Source of the DNA: Paraescarpia echinospica
Lineage: Eukaryota > Annelida > Polychaeta > Sabellida > Siboglinidae
Assembly (NCBI GenBank): GCA_020002185.1
Contig: CM034532.1
Location: forward strand, 44,267,326 to 44,331,325
DNA: 64,000 nucleotides
Direction: 5' to 3'
This document shows, piece after piece, positions 39,357-54,112 of the stretch (positions are counted from its first letter, which is position 1; the number at the start of each line of letters is the position of its first letter). Position numbers and translations under genes: made by a program. Under the pieces are notes generated by a model. That model worked only from the letters and a program-made list of their open reading frames with translations, was not told where the DNA came from and did not search any database.

Positions 39357-39710
39357 TTAAGAGCGACAGCTTGATGTCGAAACGTCCACTTCTTCGCACA
39401 CGTTGATAATCAGTGTTTGTGTATTCTCTGAAGCAGCATATTCAACGTGTGGGATTGTTCGAGTATGAGTGTCATGACGAAACTTAGTATCTTCCAGCTG
39501 AGCGGCCAGCCCGCTAATTCTATGGAGAAAACTCACAAAAGGATCACATGCCTCGCTAGAACCGCTCCATTCCTCAACCAACCGTTCTGTGTTGTTCTCG
39601 ACAATGCCTGTTCTTAGCGCGCCTCTCGATCGGCCAGCTAGAAACCGTCCGCGGGCCAAATTGTCCTGCGGGCACATGGCGAATAACGTTCTCTGATGTC
39701 CACAAGTCAA
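39357..39710 (-). CDS. Unrecognised 117-codon ORF in the left arm
   Basis: Open from the ATG at 39710 with DPFVSFLHRISGLAAQLE and FRHDTHTRTIPHV. The mirror copy at 45589-45942 keeps the frame with only conservative differences, but both copies sit in one recent duplication, so that is weak evidence. It may be a fragment of a retroelement gag. No domain named. Confidence 0.25.
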   Translation of the reverse strand: MTCGHQRTLFAMCPQDNLARGRFLAGRSRGALRTGIVENNTERLVEEWSGSSEACDPFVSFLHRISGLAAQLEDTKFRHDTHTRTIPHVEYAASENTQTLIINVCEEVDVSTSSCRS

Positions 39711-41376
39711 TCAATCCACCTATCTGTCAATATATCTGAATGTACATCAGGCATGTAGCGGTTTTTTTTGCATTTTCAACAAAAACGCTCAACTGTACCC
39801 GCTTTGTGGCTCATATAAACCTCCAACTACCCCCGAGACTTCAAGCAGCATACACCTTGTGACCCCAAGAAATGACCAACAACATCCCCTTTGATGGGAA
39901 GGAGTTCTGACGCAACCATCGCACCCCAGTCTACGGGTATTTATGTTTAGTTTCCAACACAGAATAATACACGTATAATTGAATAATATGGGCCGTTCGT
40001 TTAACAAAATGTGCGTACTTTTGTTAAAACCATCGAAACAGCACAATTCTCTTCGGTATTTTGATCGGGTAAGCGGCGAACAGGATTAGTATCGAATCGA
40101 TGATATCTAAGCAGTTTTCCAATTAATTCATCAAAACTAAATAACAAGTTTTGCACAAAAAAGCTTGCATGTCGTACCGGAATCTACACATATGTTATTT
40201 TTTGAGAACTGTTTTGAGAAGAGACGAGAGAAAATTAAATATGTGTGAGCACCTTTAGATTTATCTTACACTGTTGTGCACTGTTGCTAAACTGTTAGAA
40301 ACATCCATCATTGGAAACGTCCGCAGTCCGATGAAACGACCTATATGTTTTGTTCTTGCCGCGTCGTGGATAGGTCACGTTGACCTAAAGAACATTACGG
40401 GCGTTTTCGTAGACTGGTACGAGAAAGATCATATATAACAGCAATGACATATGTTAGATGACATATGTTAAATGAAGCAGTTTCCATAAATCGGTCCATT
40501 TGTTTGGCTGAAACGTGTGATAAAACGATCTCGGTCTGTCTCACAGCTGGAAATTCCGGTGACGATGTTACAATGCCTGCTAATGTTGGTAGCGATGACC
40601 CAAAGGAAGGGTCGGTGTGACCCACACGCAGACGTTAGAGGGCATAGACGCGGGAACATGGGGCTGGAATTTCGCTGGGGGCAAACAGAGTTCTGCCGCT
40701 CAGTTAATCTGAGCCTGAATATTGGGTTTTTGGCAAACCTCAAGGAGGGTGCAAATAATATAATAATAATAATAAACTTTATTTATACACCATCAAATCC
40801 GGGACTAACGACCCCCGTTCACGGTTGTTTACAAATTGGCAATCATCTAAGAAGCATAAAAACATATTTAAGAGAAATAAATAAGAAAATTAGTAAACAA
40901 TATCCTAGTATATACTGTATATATATATATATATATATATAAACCTAAGTATAGTAAAATTACGGGTAAATGCAATGATAAAATAAACGATTAGCAAAAG
41001 TGCTGAACAGCTGAACCTACTGGAAAATAAATAAATAAATAAATAAATAAATAAAAAATAAATAAAAATAAAAGCCTAATTTACATTAAATAATTTGGAT
41101 TAGATACTAAAATGTGATTCTGAGATAAATAAGACTAAAAATGTATTAAAACTATATGCTTGAATAATGCAAAGGTTAAATGATGTCTGATTATATTAGT
41201 TTGAGAACAGAAATGTCTTCAATAATTTTCCAAACTGTCTAGTATAGTAGAGGTTTTTTGAGAGCTTTAAATGTTTTGTTTAGGCGAGCATCAACAATTG
41301 TGAACGTCGCGGCGAATTTTTTTAACAGCAACCACCCTCCCTCCCCCCGTCTTCCGATGTCGTGAGTCGAGCAGTC

Positions 41377-41400
41377 GAGATAGCGGAGAAGCGCTATCTC
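41377..41400 (+). other. Perfect short hairpin in the palindrome arm
   Basis: GAGATAGCG-GAGAAG-CGCTATCTC, a 9-bp stem with a 6-nt loop. It lies inside an approximately 90-bp imperfect tandem pair (CGTCTTCCGATGTC in each unit). Mirrored near 43902-43925. Confidence 0.6.
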
Positions 41401-41724
41401 GCCGAAGCGCGGCGGCGAAAATTTTTAACACCACCCACCGCGTCTTCCGATGTCATCAGTGGAGTAGTCGAGAGCCGAGATAACAGAAAACGGAGCCGGT
41501 CCTCAGCTCCCCAATATAAATTCCGTTCCCGCGCCAGGGGCAGACGAAGAACATAGATGAAAAGCTCCATGGTGTCTCCTCTACATGTAGGCGACGGAAA
41601 TGTTGCTGGGGGAAATATGGGAAAGAGGTGTGATCTTCCACAATTCACCAAAGTCGCTCAAAGTCGCTTAATTTATAAGTACCAAGGAGTTTTGTTTACC
41701 AAAAACTAACCTGGCTACATAAAT

Positions 41725-43577
41725 AAGTCGGCGACCTGCACAGGATAGAACGGATTTACGGTTCTGCGACTTGTTAGTGTACGAATATTACGAATATTCG
41801 AGTAATTAGGAACAATTAGAGATATGTTACAGGGAGGTATCAGTTTGTTCCACGAATACGGATTGACACAACCGGGAGCGGCCTTCGTGAATATTTGAGG
41901 CAACTCGACGAGCGGGTACGGGGTAGGACGGATCGACGATTTCTTCAGTGTACGAATAGTATGACTGTTTAGAAATAACTTGACGCGTCGACTGTGTCCG
42001 ATACACTGGAATCGGTAGACACTTTGGGTAATTAAATAACTCGGCAACCAGTAGAGCGTTGTGCGGATTTGTGGGTCTACTATGTATTTGATGCAAGAGT
42101 ATAATTACTCATTAGTCGTGTCATGTCGAGCAGTTTCAAAAAATGATTTCCTATATATTAAATTAGTACTACTAATAATATTATTAACATTATCAGTGAT
42201 ACAAATAATTATGGTAGCGACGATAATATTGGTGGATATAGTGATGATTTTGATGATGGTGACGATGGTGGTGAAGGTAAAGAAGATGTTGATAACGATA
42301 ATAAAAATGATTATGATGAGATGATGATGATGGCTTTGACAATAATGATGATGACGAGAAGAGGAGGCCCAATCACTTGTGGAATCATCGATCCTCGTAA
42401 CAGCTGGTATATGTCACAATCACTATAGAGAGTCTAAACACTGTCGAATTGTTACATAATAATTATAAAACTTAAACCTGCACCGTCAAAAGATGGGAAT
42501 AGGTTGGTTAAGGGAACCAGTTGAACATAGAAAGCGGCAAGTGATACTCGGTACCGGTAAGGATATGTATAATGCCACACTGTCCCCAAAGTTAACTTAG
42601 TAATGCGCATTACCCATTCTTGTTGATTAGCCTTGAAAAACTAATTTATGAGAAGCAGGAAAGGATATTACAAATCATGTTTCTCCAAAATTGCTCCATA
42701 CAAATGCGTGGTATAATGCGGAATGATAAAACCATATATTGCAAAATTTAATAAGATTACAAAAGCAAACTACTCCAGATGATACTTACATACATATATA
42801 CATACATACATTCATACAGTTGCGGACAAAATTAATGCATATAAGCACAAAAAAACAACTATGTGTGTAGAGATCCAAATTGTATTAATTAGCTTTAAGA
42901 AAGTGGCCAAATGCTAGAATTAATGCTCCAATCTTTACTGTTAATATTGTACATCACAAAAAAATAGTCTTCACTCTTCACCTCAGTACGAGGTTGCACC
43001 CCCCTTGGCCTTAAGGAGTGCCTGAACCCTATTGCCCATGTTGCCTGCTATCTTCTGAAGTTCATTGGGGGTCAAGTTTTCCCAGACTTGGGAAACCATT
43101 TCCCACAATTCGTTCACATTTCTAGGCTTCTTGTTTTGCACCTTCTGCTTTAGAACCAACAATAAATTCTCAATGGGGTTCATGTCGAGGGACTGTGCAA
43201 GCCACTTCGACGCCGTGGTCTCTGAGGAAAGCCTTCACTGTTACCGTAGTATGGCATGGTGCATTGTCCTGTTAAAAAATGTAAGGATGGTTGCCATGCA
43301 ATCTCTCTGCAGATGGAGCCATGGCCCTCTGCAAGATATATATATATACTGGTGTTGTCACAGAGTACCCTCAACCATGATGATGGACCCCACGCCGTTG
43401 CTGCTAAAACAACCCCACACCATAATCTTCCCACCTCCAAACTTCGCTGTCGGAGCCAAGCACTCCTTCTTAAACCACTCCCGCACCATCCTCCTTACAA
43501 ACAATCTCTAGTTCGAAAATAGCTCAAAATGTGGACTCGTCGGACCAGACCACTCGCTTCCAGTCCTCCTCTGTCCA
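41725..43577. other. Spacer (loop) of the large palindrome
   Basis: About 1.85 kb not shared between arms. Left part: an ATGATG/GATGAT-rich patch (42190-42350). Right part: a Tc1-like transposase remnant. Confidence 0.85.
42817..43577 (-). pseudogene. Tc1/mariner-type transposase remnant (3' half)
   Basis: The minus strand gives NWTEEDWKRVVWSDESTF (first catalytic Asp region), KFGGGKIMVWGCFS, a QDNAPCHT-like piece, and MNPIENLLLVLKQKVQNKK with the remaining catalytic acidic region. Frames are broken by several stops. A candidate terminus, CAGTTGCGGACAAAATTAAT, starts at 42817 next to a TA. The 5' half is missing because the palindrome breakpoint at 43578 cuts it. Confidence 0.85.
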
Positions 43578-45588
43578 ATTTATGTAGCCAGGTTAGTTTT
43601 TGGTAAACAAAACTCCTTGGTACTTATAAATTAAGCGACTTTGAGCGACTTTGGTGAATTGTGGAAGATCACACCTCTTTCCCATATTTCCCCCAGCAAC
43701 ATTTCCGTCGCCTACATGTAGAGGAGACACCATGGAGCTTTTCATCTATGTTCTTCGTCTGCCCCTGGCGCGGGAACGGAATTTATATTGGGGAGCTGAG
43801 GACCGGCTCCGTTTTCTGTTATCTCGGCTCTCGACTACTCCACTGATGACATCGGAAGACGCGGTGGGTGGTGTTAAAAATTTTCGCCGCCGCGCTTCGG
43901 CGAGATAGCGCTTCTCCGCTATCTCGACTGCTCGACTCACGACATCGGAAGACGGGGGGAGGAGGGTGGTTGCTGTTAAAAAAATTCGCCGCGACGTTCA
44001 CAATTGTTGATGCTCGCCTAAACAAAACATTTAAAGCTCTCAAAAAACCTCTACTATACTAGACAGTTTGGAAAATTATTGAAGACATTTCTGTTCTCAA
44101 ACTAATATAATCAGACATCATTTAACCTTTGCATTATTTAAGCATATAGTTTTAATACATTTTTAGTCTTATTTATCTCAGAATCACATTTTAGTATCTA
44201 ATCCAAATTATTTAATGTAAATTAGGCTTTTATTTTTATTTATTTTTTATTTATTTATTTATTTATTTATTTATTTTCCAGTAGGTTCAGCTGTTCAGCA
44301 CTTTTGCTAATCGTTTATTTTATCATTGCATTTACCCGTAATTTTACTATACTTAGGTATATATATATATATATATATATACAGTATATACTAGGATATT
44401 GTTTACTAATTTTCTTATTTATTTCTCTTAAATATGTTTTTATGCTTCTTAGATGATTGCCAATTTGTAAACAACCGTGAACGGGGGTCGTTAGTCCCGG
44501 ATTTGATGGTGTATAAATAAAGTTTATTATTATTATTATATTATTTGCACCCTCCTTGAGGTTTGCCAAAAACCCAATATTCAGGCTCAGATTAACTGAG
44601 CGGCAGAACTCTGTTTGCCCCCAGCGAAATTCCAGCCCCATGTTCCCGCGTCTATGCCCTCTAACGTCTGCGTGTGGGTCACACCGACCCTTCCTTTGGG
44701 TCATCGCTACCAACATTAGCAGGCATTGTAACATCGTCACCGGAATTTCCAGCTGTGAGACAGACCGAGATCGTTTTATCACACGTTTCAGCCAAACAAA
44801 TGGACCGATTTATGGAAACTGCTTCATTTAACATATGTCATCTAACATATGTCATTGCTGTTATATATGATCTTTCTCGTACCAGTCTACGAAAACGCCC
44901 GTAATGTTCTTTAGGTCAACGTGACCTATCCACGACGCGGCAAGAACAAAACATATAGGTCGTTTCATCGGACTGCGGACGTTTCCAATGATGGATGTTT
45001 CTAACAGTTTAGCAACAGTGCACAACAGTGTAAGATAAATCTAAAGGTGCTCACACATATTTAATTTTCTCTCGTCTCTTCTCAAAACAGTTCTCAAAAA
45101 ATAACATATGTGTAGATTCCGGTACGACATGCAAGCTTTTTTGTGCAAAACTTGTTATTTAGTTTTGATGAATTAATTGGAAAACTGCTTAGATATCATC
45201 GATTCGATACTAATCCTGTTCGCCGCTTACCCGATCAAAATACCGAAGAGAATTGTGCTGTTTCGATGGTTTTAACAAAAGTACGCACATTTTGTTAAAC
45301 GAACGGCCCATATTATTCAATTATACGTGTATTATTCTGTGTTGGAAACTAAACATAAATACCCGTAGACTGGGGTGCGATGGTTGCGTCAGAACTCCTT
45401 CCCATCAAAGGGGATGTTGTTGGTCATTTCTTGGGGTCACAAGGTGTATGCTGCTTGAAGTCTCGGGGGTAGTTGGAGGTTTATATGAGCCACAAAGCGG
45501 GTACAGTTGAGCGTTTTTGTTGAAAATGCAAAAAAAACCGCTACATGCCTGATGTACATTCAGATATATTGACAGATAGGTGGATTGA

Positions 45589-45942
45589 TTGACTTGTGGA
45601 CATCAGAGAACGTTATTCGCCATGTGCCCGCAGGACAATTTGGCCCGCGGACGGTTTCTAGCTGGCCGATCGAGAGGCGCGCTAAGAACAGGCATTGTCG
45701 AGAAAAACACAGAACGGTTGGCTGAGGAATGGAGCGGTTCTAGCGAGGCATGTGATCCTTTTGTGAGTTTTCTCCATAGAATTAGCGGGCTGGCCGCTCA
45801 GCTGGAAGATACTAAGTTTCGTCATGACACTCATACTCGAACAATCCCACACGTTGAATATGCTGCTTCAGAGAATACACAAACACTGATTATCAACGTG
45901 TGCGAAGAAGTGGACGTTTCGACATCAAGCTGTCGCTCTTAA
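45589..45942 (+). CDS. Mirror copy of the unrecognised 117-codon ORF
   Basis: Inverted duplicate of 39357-39710 with a few substitutions (for example Asn to Lys and Val to Ala around NTERL). Same caveats apply. Confidence 0.25.
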   Translation: MTCGHQRTLFAMCPQDNLARGRFLAGRSRGALRTGIVEKNTERLAEEWSGSSEACDPFVSFLHRISGLAAQLEDTKFRHDTHTRTIPHVEYAASENTQTLIINVCEEVDVSTSSCRS

Positions 45943-46033
45943 AAATTCATGCCGGGAACAACAACTTTTACATTTCAAGTTCACTGGATAATTGTACGGT
46001 GAAGACAATGCTCGTATCAACAATGCCAATCCT

Positions 46034-47626
46034 GTGTTTGTCAGTGTGCTGGACAGACCACCGTCAGTAGTTGATTTACCGATTTCTCTGCTTTTTTATA
46101 AGTTCATTTACCGCTCAGCCAGACATTGCCGAAGTTCTCGCAATTATTTGGAGACAACAAAACTGCTTTGAAGGAGAATCTCTGATATTACGACAGTGTA
46201 AAGTCTGACAGAAAAATAATTGGAACTTTTCGGTAGCATTTGATTGAGCGATATCGGAATTACCAACGACGACCGATATCAACACCATCGACATCGTTTG
46301 AAAGCCGTTTTGCGACTTACGATCTCTCTGCTGTCTCCAAGCAATAGCAGGACTGGTTTGTAGAAGAATATGCAGCGTCACCATTCTTTAGACGCTGACT
46401 TACATAACGTTTAAATCGTGTCATTTAAATAATTTGTTGTTTAAATGTGGTTCTGCGTAGCATAAAACATATTCTTTGCTAAGGTATTTTATATTTTATC
46501 TAATTAAAAGCTTTAACCCGCAGATAGATAACTGGACAACATTTGGCCCGCACCTAAAAACGTTTACGGAACCCTGATCTACCTGAAGTAAGTAATGTCC
46601 ACGTCTTGTGTAGACCACTAGTTGAAATGTCTTGATTCGTAATGACTGCTGATGAACGTTCGTGTCGCTCCAATCACAGTGGGTGTGAAACCAGTTCGTA
46701 CTCCTTAGTAAAATAGCCCCATATATTCACGCAAGATCAGAGTGATACATACATTACACCATGTGGCTGGTACAAGGTGGTATCGTATCAACATACTCAT
46801 TACATTTGTCAATGTGCTGGACAGACCACCTTCAGTAGTTGATTTACCGACTTCTCTGCTTCATTGCTAGTTCATTTACCGCTCAGCCTGACGTTGCCGA
46901 AGTTCTCGCAATCATTTGGAGACGACAAAACTACTTTGAAGGAGAATCTCTGAGATCACGACAGTGTAAAGTCTGACAGAAGAATGTGTGTGTGACAATA
47001 TCGTGTTTTTATAAGTAATAAAAGTGCCGATTTTTAACATTGCGCGAGACGCGCAAAAATAATTGGAACTTTTCGGCAGCATTTGATTGAGCGATATCGG
47101 AATTACCAACGACGACCGATATCAACACCATCGACATCGTTTGAAAGTCGTTTTGCGACTTACGATCTCTCTGCTGTCTACAAGCAGTAGCAGGACTGGT
47201 TTGTAGAAGAATATGCAGCGTCACCATTTAGATGCTGTCTTATATAACGTTTAAATCGTGTCATTTAAATTTGTTGTTTCAATGTGGTTCAGGGTAGCAT
47301 AAAACATACTTTTTTCTAATTAAAAGCTTTGACCCGCAGAGAGATAAAAAAAACTGGACAACATTTGGCCCGCACCTAAGCCGTTTACGGAACCCTGATA
47401 TACGTGAAATAAGTAATGTCCACGTCTTGTGTAGACTACTAGTTGAGATGTTTTGATGTGTAATGACTGGTGATGAACGTCAATGTCGCTCCAATCACAG
47501 TGGGTGTGAAACAAGTTCGTATTCCTTAGTAAAATAGCCCCATATATTCACGCAAGGTCAGAGCAATATATCAATTACATTAAGTGGCTGGTACAGGGTG
47601 ATATCGTTTCAACATGCTCGATAAAA
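46034..47626 (-). repeat. Mirror copies B' and A' of the 0.8 kb repeat
   Basis: 46034-46797 mirrors copy B and 46819-47626 mirrors copy A, by the same position sum as the rest of the arm. Confidence 0.85.
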
Positions 47627-47829
47627 TATTTGTGTGTGCATTTTTGAGTGCATGCAAGTACAGATGCAAAGGCGTCACTATAATCTAACAGTAATCGAAC
47701 TAGCTAAAGCATGCATGCGTGCGTAGCATGTGTGTGCGGTGTGTTTGCGGTGTGCACAGTGTGTGCGATGTGCGCGATGTGCGCGTGTGTACGTGCATTA
47801 GCACATGCGTGTGTGTATGTGATGTGTGC

Positions 47830-47999
<170 letters not shown>

Positions 48000-48000
48000 G

Positions 48001-50886
<2,886 letters not shown>

Positions 50887-51235
50887 CATGTATGTATCAA
50901 TACAGTCTGTGACAATGTATGTGTATTCGTGTGTGCTATTGTTAATGTTTGCTTATTCACCCGAGTGATGAGTGTGTGGGTGCAACAGTGTGTGTTTACG
51001 ACGAGCATGCTGAAACGATACCACCTTGTACCAGCCCCCTGGTGTAATTTACGTGTCACCCTGACCTTGCGTGAATATAATGTATTATGTAGCTAGTTCT
51101 TTCACACCCTTTATTACTAAAGCGACACAGACGTTAATCACCAGTCAACACATATCAAGACATCTCAACTAATGGTCTGGACAAGACGCGGACATTACTC
51201 ACTTTACATTAATGCAGCGACAACAAATCCCCGTC

Positions 51236-52660
51236 ACCCTACAGGGGGCTCTACAATGTATCGTTCGGCGTCGCTTAAAGTCAACTTAACGTTCACATGA
51301 TGTGGAAACCGAATACCTTCACAGAAAGCAGTGTGCGTACGTTTCCTCACGACAATAAAAACGTCATTATGCACCATTAATTAACCCAAATAAGCGCAAT
51401 GGGACTTCAATTCTGCGGGCGACGGACAAAAATTACTCAAAGATATTCACTGCTACGTAACACCTTTTGCGGTGGAATCAATGGTTAACCCCAGATCTGC
51501 CATTCGGCGCGGTGTTCGTACTCGAAAAATGGAAATTCGGCGTATGCTCAAATGCCGCATCACTTTGTAATTAAATAGTTATACTAATTGAAAAATAACT
51601 ACGCAGTTTTTTGTAGCTCGACCTCTTAGGAATACACCCGCATGCAGAAAGTTTAGTTCAACATACCAGCACATTTGACCAGTTTTTAAAAGACCTACGA
51701 ATCGCTTGTTGGTAACTACACTGATGCATCCAGGTGCTTTGCCGCGCCTGTCGCGGTGAAATAAAATGTGTTTATTGGACTTTTTTAGCTTTGTCTTAAG
51801 TCTGTGTACTTTCTTTGTTAGCTGTAGATGTTCGAAATATCTTCACATAAATTTCCAACTACAGTGGATTTACTTTTTTTTTTATCGGAAACGAACATAG
51901 AAACTCTTACTGAGCAGTTAGCTAATAGTGTTTTGCTAGACGCCGACGCGAGATGTGGAATCGACCTCAAATTTGACGTTCCATTCAGTTTTCGCGCACG
52001 GTAACGGTGCTTAATTGCGTTAGCTAATGGTGTCTATTGTAAACAAATGTACATATTCCATAGGTAAGCATTACAAATGGGTTCAACGATAAAATGTATT
52101 AGTGTTACAATACTAACCACCGAAGTTTGGCATTACAATCTATTGAAGCAAAACTGTATTTAAAAGGAGAGGGAGAGTTATTCTATCTTCCAATATTGCA
52201 CGAGAAATCGTATTGGATATACAAACTCAAACAAACAAGACATATAGTACAGAACGGGTATTCGTATGATGAAGAATAATTCAAATAGAACCCATCCGAA
52301 AACACCTTTCAGTGTATTTGCCAATTGCAATAATATCCAATGAAATATCACCCATGCATAGTTTGTACATTGTTAACAATATATTGCTACGTGTACTGAT
52401 AAATAATCCACTCTTAACATTTTCCAAAATTCTGTTCCTATCTACCCATTGAAAACTGAGCCAATCCCTCATTCTTTTGACCCACCCGCTGACCTGTCAT
52501 GGTCACTCATTTGCCTTATTTACAACGACAACGTATTGGCAAGCTGCCAAAGCACGTTAGCCAGTAGCATGCATCCATATCCTTCGCCATTTCCAAAGGT
52601 TTTGTGTCAACGTTTAGAAACCACCTTACGCTGAGACATCGATTGTCATTGGCTGAGGCG
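51236..52660. other. Intergenic upstream of the lectin gene
   Basis: No gene recognised. AT-rich, without obvious repeats. Confidence 0.4.
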
Positions 52661-52663
52661 GCC

Positions 52664-52719
52664 TATATAACCGCTAACGTCGTTGACAACTACAGAGGCG
52701 CTGGAGAGAGAGTCAGAAG
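52664..52719 (+). promoter_or_regulatory. TATA box and non-coding exon 1 of the C-type lectin gene
   Basis: TATATAA at 52664-52670. Transcription should start near 52695. The exon ends GTCAGAAG|GTACGT at 52719, and the next acceptor is GTTTTAG at 52932. Confidence 0.65.
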
Positions 52720-52969
52720 GTACGTTAGAGAAAACCCCACCGGGGACTCAAGTGTGCTGATTCCGTTGACGTGCAGGAACCAGTAAAGTCTTCAAATATA
52801 CCATAGCACGTTTTACCTCAGCTGCACGATATATGCAAATAGGTTATAGTTTCCATCACTGTGCTCTCGAATAATACTGTCCACATTGGCATACCTGTTT
52901 TACGTTTGTTTTTTCCTTTTGCGCTGTTTTAGGCGAATTCAACTACGCGATCTTCAAGAAATCGACAAC

Positions 52970-54081
52970 ATGGTCAGCCACTCACTGATGTTAACGGGTA
53001 AGTTTGTATTTACTGGCAGTACTCCAATATGTTTTCGTCACACAATTCGTCATACAATTATTTTTTCCGTGGTGTCATTTATTGCGCGTTTTCGTGACGT
53101 CTTATTGAAAGGTACCTATGTAATAAATTCAGAAGTTTAGGAATGACGTTCGTATGCATATATGTATGAATGTATGAGCACGCACGTGTGTACATATGCA
53201 CGTATTTACGTATGTATATACGTACGTACGTATGCATGTATGTATGTGTGTGTGCGCGTATGCGTCTATGGATGTATATATGTATGTATGCATGCGTAAT
53301 ATGTATAATACATACATTCATGCATAAATACGTTCGTAAAGACGTCCACACGTGCATACGTGAATACACATGCACAGGGACTCACGCATAATATACTACG
53401 TAACTATGCGTGAGTGCATATGTATTCACGTATGCACGTGTGAACGTCTTAACGGACGTATTTATGCATGCATGCATGCATGCATGTACGTGTCACTAAC
53501 TAGAGTATGTGTCAATTCATACATGCACTGTTTGAATTTCGTCGCAGCCGTGTTGCTGTTCGCAACCACCGTAGCCTTGACTGAAGCGTTGTCTGTCCCC
53601 AAGCCGCCCGTCATCATGCCGCCATTCCGCCCTTTCTGTCGTAAGTAAAGTCGTTTACACGTGCAAGTGGTGGGTGGTTCCTGAGTAGGTGAATTAGGTA
53701 AAACAGCAATAAGGCGGTGTCGTAATGTTTATAATCATTATAGACCATAGCTTTTCGTTATAACGTTCAGACCGACACATGAACGCACGTACACACATAC
53801 GCACCAAGCACGCACGTACACAAGCACACACACCCAAACATACACATGTTCATTAGAACGTATGCACTAATGCACACACATTCACACGTGCACACGCACA
53901 TGCAAACGCGCCCATGCCACGCGCACAAACGCACGCACGCGTAAACACGTAAACACGTAAACGTACACAAATACACAGATGTACACATACATTTGTTCGA
54001 TTGTAGTTAGATACACATAAGTTGTAGTATCATGTGATTCGAGTGGGTGTTTTGTGTTCATGTGTGTGTTTATATAAATAT

Positions 54082-54112
<31 letters not shown>

